A DNA stretch of 64,000 nucleotides from Elusimicrobiota bacterium (GTDB lineage: Bacteria > Elusimicrobiota > Elusimicrobia > UBA1565 > UBA9628). Each line of letters opens with the position of its first letter. The first letter of the stretch is position 1. This document shows, piece after piece, positions 32,844-41,485 of the stretch. The translations under genes and the position numbers were made by a program. The stretch is taken from NCBI GenBank assembly GCA_016212795.1, contig JACRDT010000007.1, forward strand, positions 235,627 through 299,626, in the 5' to 3' direction. The notes beneath the pieces were generated by a model. It was given only the letters and a program-made list of their open reading frames with translations. It was not told the origin of the DNA and searched no databases.

Positions 32844-34949
32844 CTACCCGGAGGGAGGCAGCCGCCGGCACCGGGCGGCCAGCTTCCGGGACTCCGCGCC
32901 GAGCGCGAGCCGCTCGTCCGGCGCCAGCCCCGCCGGGTCGAAACGGTGGCGTTCGTGCAGGACCGCGAGGGCCGAGACCTCCGCCAGAGGGAACCCGTGC
33001 TCGGCCTGGAGCCGCCGCGCCCAGGCCCGCCACGATTCCCAGGGACGGCGGCCCCAGCCCCTGCCGGCCAGGGCGGCCTCGATGAGATAGAACTCGGAAT
33101 CGAGCCCTGGTCTGGCGCGGGCGGCGCCCGCCGCGGCGGCCTGGCCGGCCCGCCAGCGCGCCTTCGTCCAGACCTTCCAGGCGGCCGCCGCCACCGCCCC
33201 CAGGATGAGCCACGCCCAAGGCCCGGGGTCGCGGGCGGAGCGCTCTGCCCAGCGCCACCGCGAGAAGCCGTACCAGGCCAGCGACCACAGGTCCCGCGCC
33301 GGTCCCCACCAGGGCGCCAGGCTCGATTCCACGCCGGCCCAGGTGGAGGGCGTCGTGTCGACGTCGCGCCAGGCGCCGTCGACGAAGGCGAGGGCCCAGG
33401 CGTGGGCGTGGCGCTGGCGCACGATGTGCGAGCGCTCGAGGCGGCTGTACTCCTGCACGGAGTAGCCCGTGGCGTAGCGCGCGGGGATGCCGGCGGAGCG
33501 CAGCAGGAGCGCGGTGGCCGTCGCGTAGTACTCGCAGTGCCCCGAGCGCGTCCTGAACAGGAAATCCTCCAGGGGGTCGGCCCCCGGCTTCCTCCCGGCC
33601 TGGTAGACCGAATAGGTGAAGCCCTGCTCGAAGAACCGGACGACCTTCGAGAGGGATTGCCGCGGGTCGCGCCGGTCGAGGCCCAGCTCGCGGCTCAAGC
33701 GACCCATGAACCCCGCTTCCCGCGGCGGCACGATGAGGTCGACGCGTTCCGGCGCGCCCGAAGGGACGGCCCCGGCGCCCGGCGCGTAGACCGCGCGGTA
33801 CACGGCCAGCCCCGCGCCCTCCTCGACGCTGACCGTGCCGAGCCGGTTGCGGGTCACGGAGCCCGCGGCCAGGCCTTCCACCCGGGAGGTCCCGGCCGGC
33901 AGGGCGAGCAGGCCGCGCCCTCTCTTCAGGAAGGCGGACACTGTGACCTGCCGGGCGCCGGCCATGGGGCCGCCGTCCCCGGAAGGCAAGGCCGTCTTCT
34001 TCCCGGAGGGGGCGTCGGCGGGAGCGGGATCCTCCTCCAGGCGACGGGTGACGCCGTCCGCGCCGGCCGGCAGCTCGCCGGCCGTGTTGTCGCTCGTGAA
34101 CCAGGAGCCGGCGCGGTAGATGTTGTAGGCCGCCTGCCGCAGGAGCTCCGGCGGCCTGCCCTCGGAGGCCACGCGCAGCACGATGGCGTCGGACTGCTTC
34201 AGGGCGCCGATGCGCCCGATGGCGGTCTGGGTCTGTAAGGGGTCGGCCCCAACCTCCACCAAGCCGAAGAGGATGTTGGCGGCGTTTTTCTCGAGCGTGC
34301 CTTGGAGCCAGTGGAGCCGGTCCTGGCCGACGAAGCCCCCGAGGCCGGCGGCGGCGAGCATCGCGGCCGCGGCCAGGCCGCTCCCTGTCGGCGGCGGAGG
34401 CGGCACGCCCGCTCCAGAAACGCCGGGCGCGGCCAGCCGTTCCCTGGGGTTGGGCCGGACCGCCCAGAGCGCCCAGCACGAGAGGAGGAACATGCCGCCG
34501 TAGAACCCGGGTCGGCGGACGTTGGCGGCCGCGGCCGAGAGGACGCAGATGATGAAGAAAGGCCAGGCCAGGTCGATCTCGCCGAACGATTCCCCCCGCC
34601 GGGCGCGGCGGCGCAGGGCCCAGAAGAGCACGCTCACGCTGAAGCGGCCGCGCTTGCTCAGGGCCTGGGCGAGGAGGACCGGCGCGTAGCACGCCGGCAG
34701 CCAGGAGATCACGGCCATGATGGCCAGCGTCATGACCCGGGTCAGGTAGGCGTAGGCGACCAGCCCCGTGAACAAGACGGCGCAGGCGTCCGTCACGCGG
34801 GTGAAGTCCTCGACGGAGATGTCCCAGCGCCGCGGCCACCACCGCACGCCCTCCAGGGCGGCGGCCAAGGCGACGGCCAAGGGCAGGAGGCCGGCCTGCC
34901 AGCCCCAGAACAGGGTCGCCGCGCCCAGCACGCCCGCCGGCGTGTTCAT
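32844..34949 (-). CDS. TgpA-like membrane transglutaminase
   Basis: 701 residues. N-terminal block of five to six helices (MNTPAGVLGAATLFWGWQAG onward, up to about residue 165), the family B peptide at about 172-191 just before another helix, a periplasmic domain with the transglutaminase core, a C-terminal helix (WAWLILGAVAAAAWKVWTKA) and a cytoplasmic DUF4129-like end (GRGWGRRPWESWRAWARRL). The catalytic triad is complete: Cys in SGHCEYYATATALLLRSAGIP, His in RQRHAHAWALAF and Asp in DVDTTP. These proteins occur with MoxR and DUF58 proteins; a role in envelope protein modification is inferred. ATGA overlap with the DUF58 gene. Confidence 0.9.
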   Translation of the reverse strand: MNTPAGVLGAATLFWGWQAGLLPLAVALAAALEGVRWWPRRWDISVEDFTRVTDACAVLFTGLVAYAYLTRVMTLAIMAVISWLPACYAPVLLAQALSKRGRFSVSVLFWALRRRARRGESFGEIDLAWPFFIICVLSAAAANVRRPGFYGGMFLLSCWALWAVRPNPRERLAAPGVSGAGVPPPPPTGSGLAAAAMLAAAGLGGFVGQDRLHWLQGTLEKNAANILFGLVEVGADPLQTQTAIGRIGALKQSDAIVLRVASEGRPPELLRQAAYNIYRAGSWFTSDNTAGELPAGADGVTRRLEEDPAPADAPSGKKTALPSGDGGPMAGARQVTVSAFLKRGRGLLALPAGTSRVEGLAAGSVTRNRLGTVSVEEGAGLAVYRAVYAPGAGAVPSGAPERVDLIVPPREAGFMGRLSRELGLDRRDPRQSLSKVVRFFEQGFTYSVYQAGRKPGADPLEDFLFRTRSGHCEYYATATALLLRSAGIPARYATGYSVQEYSRLERSHIVRQRHAHAWALAFVDGAWRDVDTTPSTWAGVESSLAPWWGPARDLWSLAWYGFSRWRWAERSARDPGPWAWLILGAVAAAAWKVWTKARWRAGQAAAAGAARARPGLDSEFYLIEAALAGRGWGRRPWESWRAWARRLQAEHGFPLAEVSALAVLHERHRFDPAGLAPDERLALGAESRKLAARCRRLPPSG
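34376..34434 (-). repeat. Family B in-frame repeat, copy B4 (type copy)
   Basis: 59 bp bounded by GGCCGCTCCC and GGGCGCGGCC (9 of 10 pairing). In frame on the minus strand: AAPGVSGAGVPPPPPTGSG. Inserted between a membrane helix and the following segment of the transglutaminase gene. Confidence 0.85.
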
Positions 34950-36355
34950 AGCTTGGCCAACCCCTCTGCCACGCGCCCGACCTCCACGCGATGGAAGCCC
35001 CCGGCCTCCGGCGAAAGCGCGGCGGCGTCGGCCGGGTCGACGACCACGAGCGTCACGACCGGGACCCTCAGCGACTGGAGATGCCCCACGAGGTCCCGGC
35101 GCTCGGAGTCCCAGCCGAGCAGCACGCAGATGACGCCGCTGAGCCTCGCGTGGCGCCTGGCCACGCTGTGGCGCAGCTCGGAGAACGGCTTGGTCCGGCA
35201 CGGCTCGACGCAGGCGAGGACCTCGATGATCTGCTCGACGCCGCCCAAGCCCCGGCCCGCGGTGAAGCAGTAGGCCTCGGCTCCGACGAAGAGCAGGTCC
35301 AGCAGGGATTCCTGCGTCAGGACGGAGGAGGCGAAGGAGGCCGCGACCGACACGGCCTCCTCGAAGGCCCGCGGGCTGACAGCGCCCGGGCCGCTCCCAG
35401 TCGGCAGCGGAGGCGGCACGCCCACGCGAGCAATGCTCGCGTCAGAAACGCCGGGCGCGGACAGGAAGGTGTCCAGGACCAGGGCGTGGCGCACGAAGTA
35501 CTCGTCCTGGCATTCCCGGACGATGGGTTTGCCCCTCTTGGCCCAGCTGCGCCAGTGGATGCGGCGCAGTGGGTCGCCCGGCCTGTAGTCCCGCAGGGAC
35601 ATGAACTCCTGGGATTCCCCCACGACGGAGGAGAGCGCCACCCCTCCCTCCTGGTAGCGGTGCAGGCCCGGCAGCGCGAGCCTGGGCACGGGGTAGCGCT
35701 TGGGCAGGATCATGACCAGCTGTTCGGCCGGCTCCACGGCCACGGCGTTGCACAGCCCGACCGGGTCGGGGCGGGCGACGCTGACGCCCGACAGCTTGAA
35801 CCGCCCCCGACGCGCCGGCACCAGGGTCGCGACGGCGTCGCAGGAGCCTCCGGGCGGCAGGTCGGGCAGGGCGACGTCCGCGACGGAGGCGATAAGCCGC
35901 TCGTTGACCAGCGAGCGCCAGCGGGTCCAGCCCAGCGCCCGGTCGGCCCAGTGCGGGCGTCCCGCTTCCCCGGGGAGGGCGGCGGCGAAGGTCTCGAACG
36001 ACGGCCTCGGGTCGGCCACCTCCTCGCGCAGGGTGAGCCCTCGCAGGACGCCCCGGCCCAGGTTGCGCACCGTGACCGTATAAGGGAGGGCCTGGCCGAC
36101 GCTGCCGAAGCGCGGGAGCGTCCGGCCGACGCGCAGGCGCGCCATCCGGCGCAGGCTCCCCAGCATGGCCAGGAGGATCAAGGCCGCCAGGAAGGTGAAC
36201 GACTGGTAGGCCATGCTCTGGTTGGTGTCGAATCCCAGGACCGCGCTGGCCGCCAGGCCGGCCAGGGCGGCCCGGCCGGCCGGCGTGAAGCGGCGGTCGA
36301 CGAACCGCAGGAAGCCCGAGCCGCCGTGCAGCAGCCTCCAGCGCAGCCGGTCCAC
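34946..36355 (-). CDS. DUF58 protein
   Basis: 469 residues from a GTG two bases after the moxR stop. Two membrane helices near residues 22-60 (AALAGLAASAVLGFDTNQSMAYQSFTFLAALILLAML), a beta-sandwich of about 180 residues, and the DUF58 signature SLRDYRPGDPLRRIHWRSWAKRGKPIVRE near 240, followed by a von-Willebrand-A-like segment. Where that domain begins (LDTFLSAPGVSD) the family B copy B5 adds 24 residues. Partner of MoxR and TgpA-like proteins; probably assembles with the ATPase at the membrane. Biochemical role unknown. Confidence 0.9.
   Translation of the reverse strand: MDRLRWRLLHGGSGFLRFVDRRFTPAGRAALAGLAASAVLGFDTNQSMAYQSFTFLAALILLAMLGSLRRMARLRVGRTLPRFGSVGQALPYTVTVRNLGRGVLRGLTLREEVADPRPSFETFAAALPGEAGRPHWADRALGWTRWRSLVNERLIASVADVALPDLPPGGSCDAVATLVPARRGRFKLSGVSVARPDPVGLCNAVAVEPAEQLVMILPKRYPVPRLALPGLHRYQEGGVALSSVVGESQEFMSLRDYRPGDPLRRIHWRSWAKRGKPIVRECQDEYFVRHALVLDTFLSAPGVSDASIARVGVPPPLPTGSGPGAVSPRAFEEAVSVAASFASSVLTQESLLDLLFVGAEAYCFTAGRGLGGVEQIIEVLACVEPCRTKPFSELRHSVARRHARLSGVICVLLGWDSERRDLVGHLQSLRVPVVTLVVVDPADAAALSPEAGGFHRVEVGRVAEGLAKL
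35389..35460 (-). repeat. Family B in-frame repeat, copy B5 with nested palindrome
   Basis: 72 bp with the same arms as B1 and B4, but 13 bp longer: the centre contains ACGCGAGCA-A-TGCTCGCGT, a perfect 9-bp inverted repeat absent from the other copies. The reading frame remains open and gives APGVSDASIARVGVPPPLP. Confidence 0.85.
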
Positions 36356-36357
36356 GT

Positions 36358-37302
36358 TCAGGCGGGGACGGCCACGGCCTTGAGGGTCGCCTCGACCACG
36401 GCGCGTCCGGTCAGGCCGGCGAACTTGGCCTGGGGGTCGAGCATGAGGCGGTGGGCCACGACCGGGCACGCCATCTCGACGACGTTGGAGGGCGAGACGA
36501 AGGCCTGCCCGTCCATGAGGGCCGCGGCCTGCGCCGCCCTCATGAGGGAGAGCGACGCCCGGGGGCTCGCCCCGAGCTGGACGCCCGGCGTCTGGCGGGT
36601 CGCGGCCACGATGTCGACGATGTAGCGCTTCACCTCGGGGCTGATGCGCAGGTCCTTGACCGCGCGCCGCAGGCCCAGCGCCTCGTCGAGCGTGATGACG
36701 GGGCCCAGGGACTCGAGGGGGTGGGCCTTCTCCTGGTCGGAGAGGACCGCCACCTCCTCGTCGGGCGACACGTAGCCGGGGGCGAACTGCATCATGAAGC
36801 GGTCCATCTGCGCCTCCGGCAGGGGGTAGGTGCCGTGGAACTCGACGGGGTTCTGGGTCGCGATGACGAAGAAGAGCTCCGGCAGCCTGGAGGTCTTGCC
36901 GTCGATGCTGACCTGGCCCTCGCCCATGGCCTCGAGCAGGGCCGACTGGGTCCGGGGAGAGGCGCGGTTGACCTCGTCGGCCAGCACGATGTTCGAGAAG
37001 ACGGGGCCCTCGTGGAAATGGAAGGACTGCTTGCCCTGGTCGTAGATGGAGACGCCCAGGATGTCCGACGGCAGCAGGTCCGGCGTGAACTGGATGCGGT
37101 TGAAGGCCGCGCCGACGCTGCGCGCCAAGGCCTTGGCGAGCGTGGTCTTGCCGGTCCCGGGGAAGTCCTCGAGGAGGACGTGCCCGCCGCCCGCGAAGGC
37201 GGCCAGGAGCTGGCGGATGGAGGCGGACTGGCCCCGCATGACCTTCTCGATGTTGGCCGCGACCTTCTGAAAAGTCTTCTGCGGAGCCTGAGTCTCGGTC
37301 AT
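36358..37302 (-). CDS. MoxR-family AAA+ ATPase
   Basis: 314 residues. Walker A GTGKTTLAK, Walker B NIVLADEVNRA, sensor 1 in FVIATQNPVE with the following GTYPLPEAQMDRFMM, and the lid segment ATRQTPGVQLGASPRASLSLMRAAQA are all of MoxR type. It probably remodels or activates envelope or metallo-protein partners together with DUF58 and transglutaminase proteins. Its stop and the DUF58 GTG are two bases apart. 13 nt after the nudL stop. Confidence 0.93.
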   Translation of the reverse strand: MTETQAPQKTFQKVAANIEKVMRGQSASIRQLLAAFAGGGHVLLEDFPGTGKTTLAKALARSVGAAFNRIQFTPDLLPSDILGVSIYDQGKQSFHFHEGPVFSNIVLADEVNRASPRTQSALLEAMGEGQVSIDGKTSRLPELFFVIATQNPVEFHGTYPLPEAQMDRFMMQFAPGYVSPDEEVAVLSDQEKAHPLESLGPVITLDEALGLRRAVKDLRISPEVKRYIVDIVAATRQTPGVQLGASPRASLSLMRAAQAAALMDGQAFVSPSNVVEMACPVVAHRLMLDPQAKFAGLTGRAVVEATLKAVAVPA

Positions 37303-37315
37303 GGGGCTAAGTATA

Positions 37316-37918
37316 TCAAAACAGGGACGCGGCCTTGGGCCAGCCCAGCGTCTTGAGGAGGCAGTGGACCATGCGCGCGGTCGCGCCCCACACCGTGACG
37401 CCTGCGACGCGGAACTCGCCCATGGCGTAGCGGCGGCCGGCCACCGTCCTGGAGCCGCGGGACGCGAAGCGGGCCGGGTCGCCGATGCGGGAGAGCGGGA
37501 CCTCGAGCACGGACCGGACCTCCCGCCGGTCCGGGCGGAAGGGCGCCGGGCCGCTCAGCCAGCCCACCACCGGCGTGATCACGAAGCCCGTGTAGGTCGC
37601 CACGTCGTCGAGCCGGCCCAGCACGTCGACGCTCTCGGGCGCGATGGCCAGCTCCTCGCGGGCCTCCCTCAGGGCGGTGTCCCTCGGGGTGCGGTCCTGC
37701 CGTTCCCGGCGCCCTCCCGGGAAGGAGATCTGGCCCGCGTGGGAGGGCAGGGACGCCGAGCGCTCCGTGAAGACGAGGACGGGCCCTCCCGGGCGGCTGA
37801 CGATGGGCACCAGCGTGACGGCGCGCACGAACCCCGGGATGGCGATCCGCCGGGCGCGCCTTCGGCGCAGCGCCCGGCGCAGGCGTTGGACGAAGAGCTC
37901 GTCCCTATGAAACGGCAT
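37316..37918 (-). CDS. nudL: NudL-like CoA pyrophosphatase (Nudix)
   Basis: 200 residues. The NudL/UPF0035 motif LPSHAGQISFPGGRRERQD precedes a standard Nudix box, GGRRERQDRTPRDTALREAREELAI, with the REAREEL catalytic Glu residues. It cleaves CoA and acyl-CoA to adenosine 3',5'-bisphosphate and phosphopantetheine. The family C repeat C3 supplies the first four codons (ATGCCGTTTCAT, MPFH); no other start lies nearby, and the ordinary fold begins only after about residue 25. Confidence 0.88.
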   Translation of the reverse strand: MPFHRDELFVQRLRRALRRRRARRIAIPGFVRAVTLVPIVSRPGGPVLVFTERSASLPSHAGQISFPGGRRERQDRTPRDTALREAREELAIAPESVDVLGRLDDVATYTGFVITPVVGWLSGPAPFRPDRREVRSVLEVPLSRIGDPARFASRGSRTVAGRRYAMGEFRVAGVTVWGATARMVHCLLKTLGWPKAASLF

Positions 37919-37963
37919 CTGCCCCCCCCGCTACTCGCCCCCCGTGGGGGGGCGAGTGATATA
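37906..37963 (+). repeat. Family C REP-like element, copy C3
   Basis: Head ATGAAACGGCATCTGCCCCC, stem ACTCGCCCCCC / GGGGGGCGAGT, tail GATATAAT. It sits between two divergent genes, so it cannot be a terminator for either, and its head overlaps the nudL start. Confidence 0.85.
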
Positions 37964-38000
37964 ATACCACTTCCCCGTGCGCCGGGGCGCGCGGCTCAAC

Positions 38001-39389
38001 ATGACCCGTCTATTGCTGGTCCTGCCCAGGGCATCCTTCGTCATCAAGGGCGTCCCCAGGGTCTTCCAGCCGTTCGGGCCGGACAGGACCGTTTCCGCGA
38101 CCATCGGTTACCTGGCCGCGCGCCTGCGCCGGCATGCCGAGGTCGACGTCTTCTGCGAGGATTTCGAGCCGTACGGGAGCCTGCCCTCCCTGCCCTGCGA
38201 GCGCTACGACGCGGTCGCGGTCACGGCGAACGTCTGCACGGCGCACCGCGCCTATCAGATCGGCGACCTTTTCCGCGGCCGGGGCAAGACCGTCATCATG
38301 GGCGGCATCCACCCGAGCGTCATGCCGGAGGAGGCCCTGGGGCACTGCGACTGCGTGGTGGCAGGCGAGGCCGAGGACCTCGTCGCGGGGATGTGCCAGG
38401 ACCTGTCGGCGGGCCGGCTGGCCAGGGTCTACCGCTGCGGCCCGAAGCCCGACCTGAAGGGGATCTTCTGCCCGGACTACTCCTACTTCGTCGACAAGTT
38501 CTCGCCCTACGGGAGGAGGACCTTCTTCCTCCCGGTGGAGACCTCCCGCGGGTGCGTGCACGCCTGCGCGTTCTGCTCGGTCAAGCGGTTCCATGAGACG
38601 ACCAGGTTCCGGCCGGTGGAGGAGGTCGTGTCGGAGATCCGGGAGCTCAAGGAGAGGCACGGGATGTCGCTCTTCTCCTTCGTCGACAACGACTTGCTGC
38701 TCGACCGGGCCAGGACGGAGGAGCTGCTCAGGAGGCTCGTCCCGCTCAAGATACGGTGGGGGTCGTTCTGGTCCGCGTCGGTGGCCGAGCACCTCGACCT
38801 GGCGGGCCTGGCCGCGGCAAGCGGCTGCGTCTTCGCCGCCGTCGGCTTCGAGAGCATCGACCCGGCGGCGTTGCGCTTCCTGGGCAAGGGCGCCGGCCGG
38901 CGCTCCCGCGAGGAGGTCCTGGACGCCTACACGGCGATCATCGCGGCCTTCCATCGTCACGGCATCACGACCCAGGCCAACCTCGTCTGGGTGCCCGACC
39001 TGGAGCCGTCGATCGAGAGGTCCGCCGAGTTCTTCCACTCGCGGTCCGTCGGATTCCTGGTCCCGGCCCCCCTGGTCCCGCTCCCGAACGCCCCCCTCTA
39101 CCGGCACTTCGAATCGAACGGGATGCTGAAGAGCGAGCGGTGGTGGCTGGCGGAGGACTACGCCAGGGTCGTCCCCGTGCGATGGAAGACGCTCTCCACC
39201 AAGGACGTCATGAACCTGACGCTCTCCTGCCTGGAGGACTACCATGGATTCTGGCGCACGCTGCGACGGATCGCGGCCGCCGGGGCCAACAGGAGGCTGC
39301 GCTTCCTGCTCGTGGAGTTGACGTCGCTGCTGTCCTGTTGGGCGCGCAGGCGCCTGCGGCTCCGGAGCCTCGACCGGTTCGACCCCTGA
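38001..39389 (+). CDS. B12-binding radical SAM protein
   Basis: 462 residues. Residues 1-150 are a cobalamin-binding-like Rossmann domain (TRLLLVLPRASFVIKGVPRVF; GKTVIMGGIHPSVMPEEAL), residues about 175-390 a radical SAM barrel with the cluster motif SRGCVHACAFC (Cys185, 189, 192), a Pro/Gly-rich FSFVDNDLLLDR and a SAM-contact segment. The family includes hopanoid, bacteriochlorophyll, antibiotic and tetrapyrrole methylases and many of unknown role. Start at 38001 chosen from the family N-terminus. No biosynthetic partner is adjacent. Confidence 0.88.
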   Translation: MTRLLLVLPRASFVIKGVPRVFQPFGPDRTVSATIGYLAARLRRHAEVDVFCEDFEPYGSLPSLPCERYDAVAVTANVCTAHRAYQIGDLFRGRGKTVIMGGIHPSVMPEEALGHCDCVVAGEAEDLVAGMCQDLSAGRLARVYRCGPKPDLKGIFCPDYSYFVDKFSPYGRRTFFLPVETSRGCVHACAFCSVKRFHETTRFRPVEEVVSEIRELKERHGMSLFSFVDNDLLLDRARTEELLRRLVPLKIRWGSFWSASVAEHLDLAGLAAASGCVFAAVGFESIDPAALRFLGKGAGRRSREEVLDAYTAIIAAFHRHGITTQANLVWVPDLEPSIERSAEFFHSRSVGFLVPAPLVPLPNAPLYRHFESNGMLKSERWWLAEDYARVVPVRWKTLSTKDVMNLTLSCLEDYHGFWRTLRRIAAAGANRRLRFLLVELTSLLSCWARRRLRLRSLDRFDP

Positions 39390-39489
39390 CGGACGCCGCG
39401 TTCTCGGGTGGGCCCTTTGGTCCATGCCATCGGGCCCAATGCCGCTGCGCTTGCGCCCGAAGGCCCTGGATTCGCCGCGAAGACCGCGG

Positions 39490-39495
39490 TACAAT
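39490..39495 (+). promoter_or_regulatory. Probable -10 box for the duplicated secreted protein
   Basis: TACAAT followed by a leader of about 23 nt to the ATG at 39525. The -35 region (TGGATT at 17 bp) is weak. Confidence 0.4.
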
Positions 39496-39524
39496 ATCGT
39501 GCCTTGCCCAACCTCCGGAAGCTC

Positions 39525-40304
39525 ATGATGACGGCCGGGTCGGCCGCGCTCCTCGCGGCGGCTTGCCCGCCGCCCGCCGGGGCGGCCTACAAGCCCGTCG
39601 GCTTTCCCGGCTCCACCTGGGGAAGCCTCGGCCGGGACATGAGCGGTTTCGAGGGTTACGGCGCCCAGGCCTGGGTCCAGCAGGGCGTGGAGTGGTTCCG
39701 CCTTCCCTACGGCGTCAAGCCCAAGACCTTCGGCGCCTACCGCTGGCGGGCCCGCACCGAGAACGGGAAGTACTACGACTGCAACGGCCCCGCCGTCACC
39801 GTGGAGTTGACGAAGTCCTTCGTGGACGTGGGGGTCGATTTCGCCTGGCAGCGCTTCCCGGGACTTCAGCGCAACGACGACCGCTACGAGATCTACGCGG
39901 CCTGGTACAAGAGCGTGGACCTCTCCAGCAGGACCTCGGCGGGCCGGTCCCTGGGCCTGGGGGTCGCGGGCCTGCCGCTCACGTTCTGGGGACGGCTGTC
40001 GCACGACATCAACGGCTTCGAGGGCGACGGAGCGCAGGGCTGGGTCAAGCAGGGCATGGAGTGGCTGACCCTGCCGGCCGGGTTCGTGGTCAAGGCCCAG
40101 GCCGCCTACCAATGGCGGCTGCGCAGCCAGGAGCGCCTGTATTACAACGTCCACGGGCCCGCGCTGGGCGTCGAGCTGAGCCGGCCGGGGATCGACATCG
40201 GGGTCGAGCATGTCTGGCGCAACTATCCCGACCTTCGGCGCGACGAGAGGACCTTCCAGCTCTATGCCAACTGGTATTATGCCTGGGACTTCTCGCGCCT
40301 CTGA
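39525..40304 (+). CDS. Secreted protein with two tandem ~105-residue domains, unknown function
   Basis: 259 residues from the ATG at 39525, which has CCGGAAG before it and gives the signal peptide MMTAGSAALLAAACPPPAGA. I do not recognise the family. The mature part consists of two similar halves, each running from a GF-x-G start through an aromatic core: first half WGSLGRDMSGFEGYGAQAWV, QGVEWFRLPYG, YRWRAR, YYDCNGPAVTVEL, VDFAWQRFPGLQRND, YEIYAAWY; second half WGRLSHDINGFEGDGAQGWV, QGMEWLTLPAG, YQWRLR, YYNVHGPALGVEL, VEHVWRNYPDLRRDE, FQLYANWY. The repeat of Trp and Tyr suggests a beta-sandwich or carbohydrate-binding fold. Confidence 0.75.
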   Translation: MMTAGSAALLAAACPPPAGAAYKPVGFPGSTWGSLGRDMSGFEGYGAQAWVQQGVEWFRLPYGVKPKTFGAYRWRARTENGKYYDCNGPAVTVELTKSFVDVGVDFAWQRFPGLQRNDDRYEIYAAWYKSVDLSSRTSAGRSLGLGVAGLPLTFWGRLSHDINGFEGDGAQGWVKQGMEWLTLPAGFVVKAQAAYQWRLRSQERLYYNVHGPALGVELSRPGIDIGVEHVWRNYPDLRRDERTFQLYANWYYAWDFSRL

Positions 40305-40327
40305 CGCGGCGGCCCGCGGGGCGGCCG

Positions 40328-41485
40328 CTACTTCAGGGCTTCCACCCTGCCGAAGTCGCGCTCGAGGCGCAGCGAGTCCCAGGCCTGCCGCTCCGTCACC
40401 GGCTCGCCGGCCGTCATGAGGCTCACCATGTCCTCGGCCAGCCCCGGCCCGAGCATCAGGCCCTGCCCGCACAGCCCCACGGCGTAGAAATACCCGCGGA
40501 CCGTCGAGGCCTCGCCGACGATGGGGTTGCCGTCCGGGGTCTGCGGGTAGCAGCCGCGCCAGACTCGGCGGACCCGGATGCCCGCCAGGCGGGGCAGAAG
40601 GTCGAGGATCCTGCGCGACACGACCGGCAGGAAGCTCGAATGGGACCGGCGGTCGGTGCCGGGGTGGAGCGGGTCGGGCGTCAGGCAGAAGACGATGCGG
40701 TTGACCGAGTTCTGGTAGAAGTAGCAGTTCTTGGCGCCCGGCGTCGGACGGATGTCCACCACCATAGGGTCGAAGAACCGGGCGACCGGCTCGGTGATGC
40801 CGGCCTCGTGGGAGTCGGGACGGACCGGCAGGTCGAGCCCGGCCATCCGGCCGACCTCGGCCGCGGCAGCGCCGGCGGCGTTGAGCACGAGCCGGGCCGC
40901 GTAGCGCCCCTGGTCCGTGACGACTCCCGCGACCCGCCCCTTCTCGACGTCGACGCCCCGGACCGACTCCTTGAAGTGGAACTCGGCGCCCGCGCGCGCG
41001 GCCGCGAATTGGAAGGCGCTGGCCGCCATGAGCGGCGAGATGTTGCCGTCTTGCGGCGCGTAGGTCCCCCCCCGCAGGCCCGTCTCGCGGATGCCGGGGA
41101 CCAGCGACTTGACCTCGTCGGGCCCGACCCAGTCGATGTCGAGGCCGTGGGCGTGCTGGCTGGGCAGCAGGCCCCGCAGGGTCTTTTCATCGGCTTCCCG
41201 GTAGACGGGGAACAGATAGCCGCCCTGGCGCCAGCCGATGTCGTCGCCCTCCTTGGCCTGCCATTCCCGGAACACCTTGAGCGAGCGCAGGCAGATGCGG
41301 ATCTTGGCGGGGTCCGAGTGGGTGGCCCGGATGCCGCCGATGGCCGCCTTGTTGTCCCCCTGGCCGACCGAGGCCAGGCGGTCGAGCACCAGCGTGGAGA
41401 GCCCGGCCCGCCGGGCGCAGAGGGCCGCGGGCGCGCCGACGGAGCCGGCGCCGATGATGACGAGGTCGTAGGCCTTGCCGCTCAT
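40328..41485 (-). CDS. FAD-dependent amine/amino-acid oxidoreductase, sarcosine-oxidase-beta-like
   Basis: 385 residues. DAO fold: FAD motif LVIIGAGSVGAPAALCARRAG, the GGIRATHSD segment, GISPLMAASAFQFAAARAGAEF-like region and the C-terminal FAD-binding WRGCYPQTPDGNPIVGE and GYFYAVGLCGQGLMLGPGLAED. It resembles SoxB, HcnC and hydroxyproline/proline dehydrogenase beta subunits, which oxidise a secondary amine or amino acid at FAD and pass electrons to an alpha subunit. Its ATG overlaps the stop of the large fused alpha-type subunit (ATGA), so the two are made together. Substrate not determinable. Confidence 0.88.
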   Translation of the reverse strand: MSGKAYDLVIIGAGSVGAPAALCARRAGLSTLVLDRLASVGQGDNKAAIGGIRATHSDPAKIRICLRSLKVFREWQAKEGDDIGWRQGGYLFPVYREADEKTLRGLLPSQHAHGLDIDWVGPDEVKSLVPGIRETGLRGGTYAPQDGNISPLMAASAFQFAAARAGAEFHFKESVRGVDVEKGRVAGVVTDQGRYAARLVLNAAGAAAAEVGRMAGLDLPVRPDSHEAGITEPVARFFDPMVVDIRPTPGAKNCYFYQNSVNRIVFCLTPDPLHPGTDRRSHSSFLPVVSRRILDLLPRLAGIRVRRVWRGCYPQTPDGNPIVGEASTVRGYFYAVGLCGQGLMLGPGLAEDMVSLMTAGEPVTERQAWDSLRLERDFGRVEALK

